A stretch of DNA of 58,350 nucleotides. It comes from JBOHNM01 sp050730675 (GTDB lineage Bacteria; Planctomycetota; Phycisphaerae; Phycisphaerales; UBA1924). Shown piece by piece: positions 6,921 through 15,970 of the stretch; position 1 is the stretch's first letter, and each line of letters opens with the position of its first letter. The stretch covers positions 1-58,350 of the forward strand of contig JBOHNM010000005.1 in the NCBI GenBank assembly GCA_050730675.1. The letters run 5' to 3'. Below the pieces are notes generated by a model, which saw only the letters and a list, made by a program, of their open reading frames with translations, had not been told where the DNA came from and did no database searches. Both the position numbers and the translations under genes were made by a program.

Positions 6921-8714
6921 ATGCTCCGCGGCTTGGTGATGGTTGTGTTCGCGGCGATGCTGGCCATTTCGGCCGCAACGGCGTTTGCCCAGACTCCATC
7001 GAGTTCGACTTCAACTCCAACCGTCACGCCTCCCTCCGCCGTGCCCGCCGGCCGCTTCGCCCAGAACGTGGCGCTCATCCGGCTCGATACCAACTCGCTC
7101 GATGATGTGGATGAGAAGTCGGTCCTCCGCCGCATCGACCTCGCACAGGCCAGCGGCGCCGGCGCGATCGTGATCGAGCTTGATTCCACTGGCGGCGACA
7201 TCGGCCCCTGCATGACGATCGCTCGCGCTATCCGCGAGTGCTCGCTGCCGGTCACGGCGTGGGTCCGTGGCGATGTTCGCGGCAACGCCGTGCTCATCGT
7301 CCTCGCCTGCTCACGGATCATTTTCGCGCCAGACGCCCATCTGGGTGGCGCCGGCCCGCCGGGCTTCGCGCTCTTCGGCCGCCAGACCGTGCTGGGTTCA
7401 CCCAACGCGCTGGATCTGGTGCTGGTCGGACTCACCGAATCCGCCCGCAAGAACGGGTGGGACGAGAAGCTGGTGCAGGGCTTCGCAGCCACCGGCGTGC
7501 AGATGTGGATGCTCGAGCGCGCCAGCACAACCTCTGGCGGGGGCACCCCGCAACGCCGCCTCGCCGATCGAACCGAGGTCAAATTGGTGCTCGGCACCGA
7601 TCCGCCCTCTGTTCCCGTGCTCGTCAAGTGTGAGGGGATCCCCGCTGAACTGACCATTCGCGGGCCATCGCGCGGCAACCGGCGCGGGTCGGTCGCGCGC
7701 CCGCCCCCGCCGGGCAGCCCAGGGCGCGTGCCAGTGGCTGATGCACTGCGCTTCCAACCGGCCACGAGCGCGATCAACCCTGTCCTGGTCGAGACGATCA
7801 GCCGCGATCTCACGGTCCCCACCACGCGCCAACCATTCACGCTCGCCGATCGCGATGCGTGGACGGTCGCCCTCCAGGCCAGCGACGGCAACGGCCTGCT
7901 CCGCATCAATGCCGCGCAGGCCGCCAAGCTCGGGCTCTGCGAGACGCAGGCGGCCGATGCAGAGCAGGTGAAGACCTACTTCGGCGCATCGCAGATCGTC
8001 GCGGCCTCGCCGTTGTGGTACGAGACGCTCGCCAAGGTCCTCGGCAACCCTTGGCTGCGCGGGCTGATCATCGTCGTCTTCCTCGTGACGCTGTTCCTCG
8101 AATTTGTGCTTCCGGGCTCCGTCCTGCCCGGCTCGATCGCAGCGGTCGCACTGGTGCTATTGCTTCTTCCGAACCTGCTCATGGGCCTCTCGGCGTGGTG
8201 GCCGCCGGTGGCGATCGTGGCCGGGATCTGCCTCCTGGCGCTGGAGATGTTTGTCCTCCCCAGCTTCGGCGTCGTCGGCATCATCGGCATCCTAGCGATC
8301 TTCGGGGGGCTCATCGGTTCGTTCACCACCAGCGCCTCGGGCGGCCTCTTCGGCGGCGTCACCGATTCGCGTGAGTTGTGGGTCAGCCTGACGGTGGTGG
8401 CGCTCTCCACACTCTTGGCCGGCGGCGTCATCTTCATGATCGCCCGCCATCTGCCGAGTCTCCCCGGCTTCCAGCGTTTCGTGCTCTCCGGAGCCGGCGA
8501 GGATGACCCCGTGCCGAGCGACGAGGACTCGCCCCTGGATGCCCTGAGCGTGGGCATGACCGGTGTCGCCATTACACCGCTCCGGCCGTCGGGTCGTGCG
8601 GAGTTCGACGGTCAGACGCACGATGTGGTCTGCGATGGCGGCTTCGTCGCCCCCGGCTCCGCTGTCCGGATCACCGAGATCAGCCCGTTCCGGGTCAGCG
8701 TCGAGCCCGCCTGA
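6921..8714 (+). CDS. NfeD-family membrane protein, long form with ClpP-like domain
   Basis: 597 residues from ATG 6921; a TTG two codons earlier is also possible. A signal peptide ends near AISAATAFAQ. The ClpP/SppA-like domain contains IVIELDSTGGDIGPCMTIAR, the family's oxyanion region. Four or more membrane segments follow (about 370-500), then a C-terminal OB-fold NfeD domain (about 540-597, with GMTGVAITPLRPSGRAEFDG). In active NfeD1b proteases the nucleophile serine lies in an A-S-A-G segment. Here the aligned segment reads RGNAVLIVLACSRIIFAP with no serine at that site, so catalysis is doubtful. About 150 low-complexity residues separate the two parts. NfeD proteins act with membrane microdomain (SPFH) proteins; none is encoded here. 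Confidence 0.85.
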   Translation: MLRGLVMVVFAAMLAISAATAFAQTPSSSTSTPTVTPPSAVPAGRFAQNVALIRLDTNSLDDVDEKSVLRRIDLAQASGAGAIVIELDSTGGDIGPCMTIARAIRECSLPVTAWVRGDVRGNAVLIVLACSRIIFAPDAHLGGAGPPGFALFGRQTVLGSPNALDLVLVGLTESARKNGWDEKLVQGFAATGVQMWMLERASTTSGGGTPQRRLADRTEVKLVLGTDPPSVPVLVKCEGIPAELTIRGPSRGNRRGSVARPPPPGSPGRVPVADALRFQPATSAINPVLVETISRDLTVPTTRQPFTLADRDAWTVALQASDGNGLLRINAAQAAKLGLCETQAADAEQVKTYFGASQIVAASPLWYETLAKVLGNPWLRGLIIVVFLVTLFLEFVLPGSVLPGSIAAVALVLLLLPNLLMGLSAWWPPVAIVAGICLLALEMFVLPSFGVVGIIGILAIFGGLIGSFTTSASGGLFGGVTDSRELWVSLTVVALSTLLAGGVIFMIARHLPSLPGFQRFVLSGAGEDDPVPSDEDSPLDALSVGMTGVAITPLRPSGRAEFDGQTHDVVCDGGFVAPGSAVRITEISPFRVSVEPA

Positions 8715-8799
8715 GGCACCAGAAAGTTCCTCAGAAGGTTGATTCGGCGGCCAGTACCACGCCGTGTCTTGCACAGTATCTCGCATACGATCACGCCGC

Positions 8800-8805
8800 A
8801 GGAGG
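8800..8805 (+). promoter_or_regulatory. Strong Shine-Dalgarno of the short NfeD gene
   Basis: AGGAGG lies 4 nt before the ATG at 8810. It is complementary to the intact CCTCC of the 16S 3' end in this window and fixes the start of the short NfeD gene. Confidence 0.7.
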
Positions 8806-8809
8806 AACT

Positions 8810-9310
8810 ATGCCCGAGGCTGAACTTCTCTGGGGTCTGGCGCTGCTCGGCATCGCTCTGATTCTGGTGCTCATCGATATCTTCGTTCCCTCCGCCGGCA
8901 TCCTCGGCATCGCGTCGCTCGCGGTCGCTATCGCGGGCGTAGTCGTGCTCTTCCGTCACGACACGACCTGGGGCCTCATCGGCATGGGCTTGGTCATTGT
9001 CGGCGGCCCGACGTTCTTCTTCCTCGGGTTACGCGTGATGCCCTCGACGCCGCTGGGTCAAAAACTCATCCTCGGCGGCGACCCGGACGGCGAGAGCGAG
9101 GGCAAGCCGCCGACCGAGGCGCAGACGTACCAGGACCTGATCGGCGCTGAGGGCGATGTCGTCACCGACCTTCGCCCGGTCGGCACCGTCCGGATCGCCG
9201 GAGCCAAGTTCGACGCACTTTCCGAAACGCAACTGGTGCGCTCCGGTGGTCGTGTGAAGGTCACCGGTGTCGTGGATGGTTCGATCCTCCGCGTGCGCCC
9301 GCTCGTTTAG
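8810..9310 (+). CDS. NfeD-like membrane protein, short form
   Basis: 166 residues. Two or three membrane segments lie in residues 5-80 (LLWGLALLGIALILVLID, ILGIASLAVAIAGVVVLF, LIGMGLVIVGGPTFFFLGL). A soluble OB-fold NfeD domain follows (about 110-166, LIGAEGDVVTDLRPVGTVRI to GVVDGSILRVRPLV). It lacks a protease domain, like the short NfeD1a-type partners. It follows the long NfeD gene by 95 bp in the same direction, so the two probably act together at the inner membrane. The SPFH/flotillin gene that often follows is not present. Confidence 0.85.
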   Translation: MPEAELLWGLALLGIALILVLIDIFVPSAGILGIASLAVAIAGVVVLFRHDTTWGLIGMGLVIVGGPTFFFLGLRVMPSTPLGQKLILGGDPDGESEGKPPTEAQTYQDLIGAEGDVVTDLRPVGTVRIAGAKFDALSETQLVRSGGRVKVTGVVDGSILRVRPLV

Positions 9311-9348
9311 CTGATTTTCCAGTCTTCTGCGCTCGCCCACGAATCTGG

Positions 9349-9354
9349 TATGCT
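9349..9354 (+). promoter_or_regulatory. -10-like box TATGCT before the isomerase gene
   Basis: TATGCT, preceded by GG, lies 28 nt before the ATG at 9383. GGAG sits between them as a ribosome site. This is the leadered version of the box seen elsewhere in the window. Confidence 0.35.
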
Positions 9355-9382
9355 CCGCCCCTCGCCCGCTCCGGAGCACTCG

Positions 9383-10207
9383 ATGCCCGCCTTGGCCGTC
9401 ACGGCGCCGTTCGGTTTCACCTTCGACCCCGTCCGATTCCTCAAGGCCTATCGCGCCGCGGGCATCTCACAGGCTCAGTTCTACCGCAACGAGGCCAAGC
9501 CGCCGACTGTGGCCCAAGCGCTCACCGCATCGCATGCCGCTGCTGTGCCGTTCGACTCGATTCACGGCGTCTTCGGCGAGCACATCGACCCGACATCCCC
9601 CGACCCGGCCGAGCGGCAGCGCTGTCTGGGGATCTACGAAGCTGAGGGCAAACTCGCGGTAGAACTTGGCGGGCCGATGGTGGTGGTTCACCCAGCCAAG
9701 TTCAACGCCGGCATGCGGCTCATGGATGTTGCCGAGGCCGAGTCGATGAGCGCCCCGCGCTGGGCGATCCTCGACCAGTGGCTGCCGCGTCTGGCCGAGA
9801 TCGGCGAGCGTCTTGGCGTGGTCTACCTCATCGAGAACCAGCCCCGCAATACCCCGCTCGGTCACGACGCTCCCAGACTGGCTGAACACGTGCTCAAGCA
9901 GCGGTCGCCGCACATCCGTATGTGCTACGACGTCGGCCACGCGCACATGACCGGCGACGTTGTGCAGACTGTTCGTGCCTGTGCTCCCGCGATCGACTAC
10001 CTGCACATCCACGACAACGATGCCACTAAGGACGATCACAGGATGCCCGGCGACGGCACGATCGACTGGGCGGGCTTCGCTAAGGTGTTGCGCGAAACGG
10101 ACTTGAAAGCCCCGCGCATGCTCGAAGTGTTTTACGACGAACCGAAGGTCGAGTCCCTCGCTGCGGCAGGGCTCGGCAAGCGGTTGTCGGCGGCCTTGGC
10201 GCCCTGA
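9383..10207 (+). CDS. Sugar phosphate isomerase/epimerase family protein (AP endonuclease 2-like TIM barrel)
   Basis: 274 residues from ATG 9383, chosen because GGAG lies just upstream; an in-frame codon at 9350 is less likely. The xylose isomerase-like TIM barrel is visible from its metal-ligand strands: VVVHPAKF, VYLIENQP (Glu), RMCYDVGHAHM (Asp and His), DYLHIHDN (His) and a C-terminal MLEVFY (Glu). Members isomerise or epimerise small sugars or inositol derivatives, or act as endonuclease IV. The specific substrate cannot be assigned. Confidence 0.8.
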   Translation: MPALAVTAPFGFTFDPVRFLKAYRAAGISQAQFYRNEAKPPTVAQALTASHAAAVPFDSIHGVFGEHIDPTSPDPAERQRCLGIYEAEGKLAVELGGPMVVVHPAKFNAGMRLMDVAEAESMSAPRWAILDQWLPRLAEIGERLGVVYLIENQPRNTPLGHDAPRLAEHVLKQRSPHIRMCYDVGHAHMTGDVVQTVRACAPAIDYLHIHDNDATKDDHRMPGDGTIDWAGFAKVLRETDLKAPRMLEVFYDEPKVESLAAAGLGKRLSAALAP

Positions 10208-10223
10208 TCGCGAGAGGATTCCG

Positions 10224-11219
10224 GTGCCGGATCCGAATGCAAAACCCGGTATCGGCAACACGCCCGCAGCCGGGCCCGGGCGGTTTGTGTGGCCGCCCGT
10301 GAAGGCGAGGCCGGCGCAGCCAGGGCAGGCCGCCGGCGGCGTCGAGCTCAAGCTGCTTCCCAGCCGCGGCCAACTCATCCCCGGGACCAGCATCGACGTG
10401 GACTTGGCCCAGCCCGCTGCACCCACGAGCTGGCAACGGGCGATCGATCAGTTCGAGGATCACTGGCTCGGGCTTACCCACCCGCCGCTGCGCCGTGTGA
10501 TGGCGGAAACAGGGTGGCGGCCGGACGTGCGCGGGGCGTGTTGCCCGCGCTGCGGCCAGACCGTTGCGGCAATTGTGTCACACGGTGCGGGAGTCGAAGG
10601 AGGCTGCGAAACTTGCCGCGAGGAACCCCGCCCATGGACACGCTTGGTGCGACTGGGGGAGTACCGCGGCGAGTTGGCGGCGATGATCCGCCAGGTGAAG
10701 TTCACGCACTGGCGTCAGCGTGGCGGCGAACTCGGCAGCCTTCTCGGGGCTTCGGTTCGCGACGAGTTGAACAGAGCCGGAGTGGATCCGGCGCTGGCCC
10801 CGATCGTCCCTGTCCCCATGAGCTTCATGCACCGAATCCTCCGCGGCATCGACCACAGTCGGGTCATCGCCCGGGCTGTGGCCAGGGGTGCCGGTAGCCC
10901 GTTGGCTCCGGTGTTGGCGCGACGGCGCAAGCCGCCGCAATCGAGCTTGCCGGCCAGTGAGCGAGCCCGCAACATGAGCCGCGTGATGCGACCGGTCTCG
11001 GGCCTGCACATTCCGCTCCCCGGGTTAGACCCATGGCAAAGATTGCGCATGGCAGCCGAGCGGGGTGTGCCGATGGTGCTTGTGGATGATGTAACGACCA
11101 CGGGAGCGACGCTCTGGGAAGCGCTCCGGGACGGATGCAAAGCCCGTGAAATCAAGAGCTTGGAGTGCTGGATCGCAGTGGTGGCCGTGACGCCGAGAGC
11201 GGAAAACCAGCCGCGGTGA
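10224..11219 (+). CDS. ComF-family phosphoribosyltransferase-like protein
   Basis: 331 residues with GTG start. The N-terminal 90 residues are proline/glycine-rich and not conserved-looking. A zinc ribbon follows (ACCPRCG and CETCREE, about 110-140). The type I phosphoribosyltransferase domain has IVPVPM, the DHSRVIARA segment, SSLPASERARNM and the PRPP loop VLVDDVTTTGAT. In transformable bacteria ComF assists DNA uptake or recombination; in others its role is unknown. It begins 16 bp after the isomerase gene, so they may be cotranscribed. No other competence gene is next to it. Confidence 0.88.
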   Translation: MPDPNAKPGIGNTPAAGPGRFVWPPVKARPAQPGQAAGGVELKLLPSRGQLIPGTSIDVDLAQPAAPTSWQRAIDQFEDHWLGLTHPPLRRVMAETGWRPDVRGACCPRCGQTVAAIVSHGAGVEGGCETCREEPRPWTRLVRLGEYRGELAAMIRQVKFTHWRQRGGELGSLLGASVRDELNRAGVDPALAPIVPVPMSFMHRILRGIDHSRVIARAVARGAGSPLAPVLARRRKPPQSSLPASERARNMSRVMRPVSGLHIPLPGLDPWQRLRMAAERGVPMVLVDDVTTTGATLWEALRDGCKAREIKSLECWIAVVAVTPRAENQPR

Positions 11220-11328
11220 ATTGCCTATCACATGCCAAACGTTCTCCCTTGAACGGTGGAGAAAGCGATCGCTTGGTGTGGACAAATCGGGGTTGAAGGC
11301 CTGCGGGGGAAAAATCTTTTGCAGGAGC

Positions 11329-11356
11329 TTGACCCTCTTGGCGCGCCGGTTACAGT
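11329..11356 (+). promoter_or_regulatory. Predicted promoter of the orphan 16S rRNA gene
   Basis: TTGACC (11329-11334), a 16-bp spacer, then TACAGT (11351-11356). The predicted start is near 11363, about 390 nt before the mature 16S end. The tRNA-Glu gene in this window has the same -35 hexamer and spacer length. Confidence 0.55.
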
Positions 11357-11750
11357 CATGGCCCCAAGTCGATCACCGATCGACGCGGACGTCCACCGAA
11401 TCGGTGGACGGTACTCCTTGAAAAGTGAACAGTTGGGTAGTCCGCGAGAATGTGCGGATCAGCAGCGGCGTCACGCCGTGCTTCGAGCCGAAGCAGCTGG
11501 TCCGATCCAAAGGCCACTCCGAGTTCACAGTCGGAGGGCCGACATTTCTCGTGACTATGAAGCATCAATGCCCTTAAGAAATGTTAGCGAAAAAATGGGT
11601 CGGATTTAGCCGTCCGACCCGCGGACAGTACGGGTGACCCAGCGATGGGAAGCCAAGTAGGTCCGGACCGGTCGCAGCAAGCGCTGCGATTTAAAAGCCG
11701 GTCAAAAACTTCCTTGCAAGAAACACCGCGAATAGCGGTGCAACGGAAAA
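11357..11750 (+). other. 16S rRNA leader with several hairpins; no gene seen
   Basis: I see no protein gene between comF and the 16S gene. After the promoter the leader holds perfect inverted repeats: 11390-11397 with 11403-11410 (8 bp), 11597-11604 with 11613-11620 (8 bp), 11673-11678 with 11683-11688 (6 bp, then AT-rich), and 11724-11729 with 11735-11740 (6 bp, 10 nt before the mature end). The 11220-11328 stretch between comF and the promoter shows nothing I can name. No convincing boxA antitermination motif was found. Confidence 0.5.
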
Positions 11751-13251
<1,501 letters not shown>

Positions 13252-13410
13252 CCGGACATAGGTCTGGTTCGATGTCGCAAGACAACGAACGTTCAACAGG
13301 CCTCGCGGGGCGACCCGCACCCGGTTCGTCAGTGCATCCTCGTCCACGCAAGTGGATAGCGGCGGCGCAAGCCGTCGTCAACGGACCCCAACTGTTTGCA
13401 ATTAACGCAG

Positions 13411-13447
13411 CGCCCACCGGCTCAACCCGGTGGGCGTTGTCGCTTTT
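13411..13447 (+). terminator. Terminator of the 16S transcript
   Basis: A perfect 10-bp GC-rich stem (13411-13420 with 13427-13436, 6-nt loop) is followed by TTGTCGCTTTT. It lies about 180 nt after the 16S 3' end and before the next coding start at 13499, so it should isolate the rRNA transcript. Confidence 0.75.
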
Positions 13448-13498
13448 GGACCGCGCTACTCCGTCGACGCTAACCTCTGTTTCCGCACCGTAATCCTC

Positions 13499-15196
13499 AT
13501 GGCCTCCATCCTCCACATCGATAAGAGCATCCGCAACCTCCGGCGCTACGCCGAGATCGTCCGCGTGCTCGTTGGTCACGGCTTCGAGGATGTCGTCCAG
13601 GAAGTCGGCCTCGAACGCGTTTTCTCTCGCGGCATGCGCATCGTCGGCGCCAAGCGGCTCGCCGCCGAATTCGCCCACCTGCCCCGCAAGGTCCGTCTCC
13701 GCCGCGCGATGGAGGCGCTGGGCCCGACATTCATCAAGCTCGGCCAGGTTCTCTCCACGCGCCCCGACCTGATTCCCGAGGAATGGGCCGAGGAGTTCAA
13801 GCTCCTCCAGGACGACTGCCCGAAGGTCGCCTTCGCGCAGATCAAGGCGACGCTCGTCGAAGAGTTCGGCGAGCAGCTCCCCGAGATCTTCGCGAGCATC
13901 GATCAGGAGCCGCTCGCGGCCGGCTCGATGGCCCAGGCCCATCGCGCCAAGCTCGCCACCGGCGAGGATGTCGTCATCAAGGTCCTCCGCCCGGGCATCC
14001 ACGCCGTCACCGCGGCGGACATGGAGGCCCTGCGCCTGATCGCCTCGTTCGCCGAGCAGCACTTCGCCGATCTCGGCTATAGCCCGACCGAGGTCGTCAA
14101 CGAGTTCGCCCGCGAGCTGGTGAAGGAAGTGGACCTGACGCACGAGGGCCGCTCGACCGATCGGCTGCGCCGGAACTTCGAGGGTGACGAAGGTGTCGTC
14201 TTCCCCAAGGTCTACTGGCACGCGACGACGCCGTCGGTGTTGACCATCGAAGAGATCCACGGTGTGCTCCTTTCGCGCCTCAAGGAAGGGCAGCTCACGC
14301 TCGAAGATCGCAAGAGTGTGGTCGCCAACGGTGCGAGGGCCGTCATGCGCCAGTGCCTGGAGATCGGCTTCTTCCATGCGGACCCGCACCCCGGCAACCT
14401 CTTCGCGATGTCCGACGGGCGCATCGCCTTCATCGACTGCGGCATGACGGGCCAGCTCGACGATCGGACCAGCCAGCAACTCGCCGAACTGGTCGCCGGC
14501 GTTGTCGACGGCGATCTGGATCAGGTGATCACGGTCATCTCCAACCTCGCAGATGTCGACTACGACAAGCTGGAGAGCCGCCCGTTCCGCGCCGATGTCC
14601 GCGAGTTCGTGTCGCACTTCCACGACGTGCCCCTCGAGCAGCTCAACATGGGCAAGCTGCTCAAGGAGTTTTTCGACAAGCTGCGGGCACACCACATCCG
14701 CTGTCCGGGGGACATGGTCCTGCTCATCAAGGCCCTCTCGACGATCGAGTCGGTCGGCCTCAGCCTCGATCCGGATTTCGAGGTCGTCTCTTTCGCGCGG
14801 CCGTACATTGAGAAGCTCGTCAAACGCAAGTACAGCATCGGTGAACTGCGTCGTCGGCTGCGGGGCGGTCTGTTCCGTTACGCCGAACTCGCCGAGGATC
14901 TCCCCGGCCAAGTCCGCGGCATGCTCTCGCAGATCCGCAAGAACAAGTTCGCGATCAATCTCGAGCACCGCGGCCTCGCCCGGCTCACTCACACCATCGA
15001 ACACGCCAGCCGCAACATCTCCTTCGCGCTCATCATCAGTGCGATGCTCGTCGGCTCCTCGATCCTCGTCCTCTCCGACCGCGGCAACACCAGCCACTCA
15101 ATCCTGGGCCTGACCGCGCTGGGAATCGGCGGCTTCCTGCTGGCCGCGGTCCTGGTCGTGGTGATGGTGATCAGCAACCGACGATTCCGTGAGTGA
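13499..15196 (+). CDS. ABC1/UbiB-family atypical kinase
   Basis: 565 residues from ATG 13499; the upstream in-frame extension runs into the 16S terminator. Family motifs are present: the N-terminal KxGQ motif as TFIKLGQVLSTRPDLIP (about 77-93), the alanine-rich loop PLAAGSMAQAHRAKL, DVVIKVLRPG with the lysine, the catalytic HADPHPGNLF, and FIDCGMTGQL for the metal-binding Asp. Two membrane helices close the protein (about 505-560). UbiB/COQ8 proteins are ATPases that support quinone biosynthesis or lipid handling at the membrane. No ubiquinone or menaquinone genes are adjacent. A long antisense reading frame over this gene is a GC-codon shadow. Confidence 0.92.
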   Translation: MASILHIDKSIRNLRRYAEIVRVLVGHGFEDVVQEVGLERVFSRGMRIVGAKRLAAEFAHLPRKVRLRRAMEALGPTFIKLGQVLSTRPDLIPEEWAEEFKLLQDDCPKVAFAQIKATLVEEFGEQLPEIFASIDQEPLAAGSMAQAHRAKLATGEDVVIKVLRPGIHAVTAADMEALRLIASFAEQHFADLGYSPTEVVNEFARELVKEVDLTHEGRSTDRLRRNFEGDEGVVFPKVYWHATTPSVLTIEEIHGVLLSRLKEGQLTLEDRKSVVANGARAVMRQCLEIGFFHADPHPGNLFAMSDGRIAFIDCGMTGQLDDRTSQQLAELVAGVVDGDLDQVITVISNLADVDYDKLESRPFRADVREFVSHFHDVPLEQLNMGKLLKEFFDKLRAHHIRCPGDMVLLIKALSTIESVGLSLDPDFEVVSFARPYIEKLVKRKYSIGELRRRLRGGLFRYAELAEDLPGQVRGMLSQIRKNKFAINLEHRGLARLTHTIEHASRNISFALIISAMLVGSSILVLSDRGNTSHSILGLTALGIGGFLLAAVLVVVMVISNRRFRE

Positions 15197-15217
15197 CGCC
15201 GGTGCCACCGAGCACCG

Positions 15218-15943
15218 TCAGCGTTTCTTCCCGGTCTTCTTTCGAGCCTTGGCCTTCTTGGCTGCAGGCTTTTTCGCCGTGGGCTTCTTTGCTGCGGCCT
15301 TTTTCTTCTTCGCCTTTTTCTTGGCGCTCTTGGCCTGCATCGTCTTGCCTGCGCCGCGGAGCTGGTTGCCCGCCGCCGAGAGTAGCCCGCCCACGATTGT
15401 GCCGGTAGCCTTCACGCCTGTACTGGCGGCCTGCGTCGCCAACTCACCGAGATGACCGTTCGCGGCCTCGAGCGCCGACTTGGCCGCCGGTCGGATCTCC
15501 TTCGCGGCGGCCTTGGCGTGGTTGACCACCGAGTGCCATTCGTGCTTGGCATCGTCGCCGACGTGGTCTGCAAAGCTCTTGACCGTCTCGAAGAAGTTCT
15601 CTTCCAATCCCTGCAAGTCGCGGACGGTCTGCTTCACCGGCCCGTGCGCCAGGCGCTGCCCGCGTTTGCGTGCATCCTCAAAGGTGGCCTTGGTGGTGTT
15701 CGCGGCGGCGGCGTAGGCGTCCGAGAGCCCACTGACGACCTGCTTGAGCACCGAGTGCCGCTCGTTGGGCATCGCATCCTTCACCGCATCGGTGACGCCG
15801 CCCATCACGTCGTTGGCGACGGTGGTGAGCTGGCGGAGCCCGGTCTTGCTCCCCGCGATCGTGCGCGCGGCAAGCTCGCGGATGCGGACGCGGACTTCGC
15901 TGCGGTTCTCAACGGCGGACGCGGTTTCGTGCGGGGTAGGCAT
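15218..15943 (-). CDS. Uncharacterised protein with histone H1-like Lys/Ala C-terminal tail
   Basis: 241 residues, no confident family. Residues 1-190 are alanine-rich and helical-looking, with repeated amphipathic segments (VMGGVTDAVKDAM, SGLSDAYAAAANTTKATFED, WHSVVNHAKAAAKEIRPAAK) reminiscent of phasin-like or apolipoprotein-like helices. There is a short glycine/alanine hydrophobic stretch (GTIVGGLLSAAGNQL). The last 35 residues are almost only Lys, Ala, Pro and Arg, with repeats of the type AAAKKPTAKKPAAKK, closely resembling eukaryotic H1 and the bacterial H1-like DNA-binding tails. DNA binding through the tail is an inference. It converges with the UbiB gene, 21 bp apart. Confidence 0.75.
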   Translation of the reverse strand: MPTPHETASAVENRSEVRVRIRELAARTIAGSKTGLRQLTTVANDVMGGVTDAVKDAMPNERHSVLKQVVSGLSDAYAAAANTTKATFEDARKRGQRLAHGPVKQTVRDLQGLEENFFETVKSFADHVGDDAKHEWHSVVNHAKAAAKEIRPAAKSALEAANGHLGELATQAASTGVKATGTIVGGLLSAAGNQLRGAGKTMQAKSAKKKAKKKKAAAKKPTAKKPAAKKAKARKKTGKKR

Positions 15944-15970
15944 GGCAAGCTCCGGAGACGCATGACTAGT

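Noticed and set aside
15218..15325. Short tandem DNA repeat at the end of the H1-like gene
   Set aside because: The DNA repetition is explained by the Lys/Ala/Pro coding repeat and is not an independent element.
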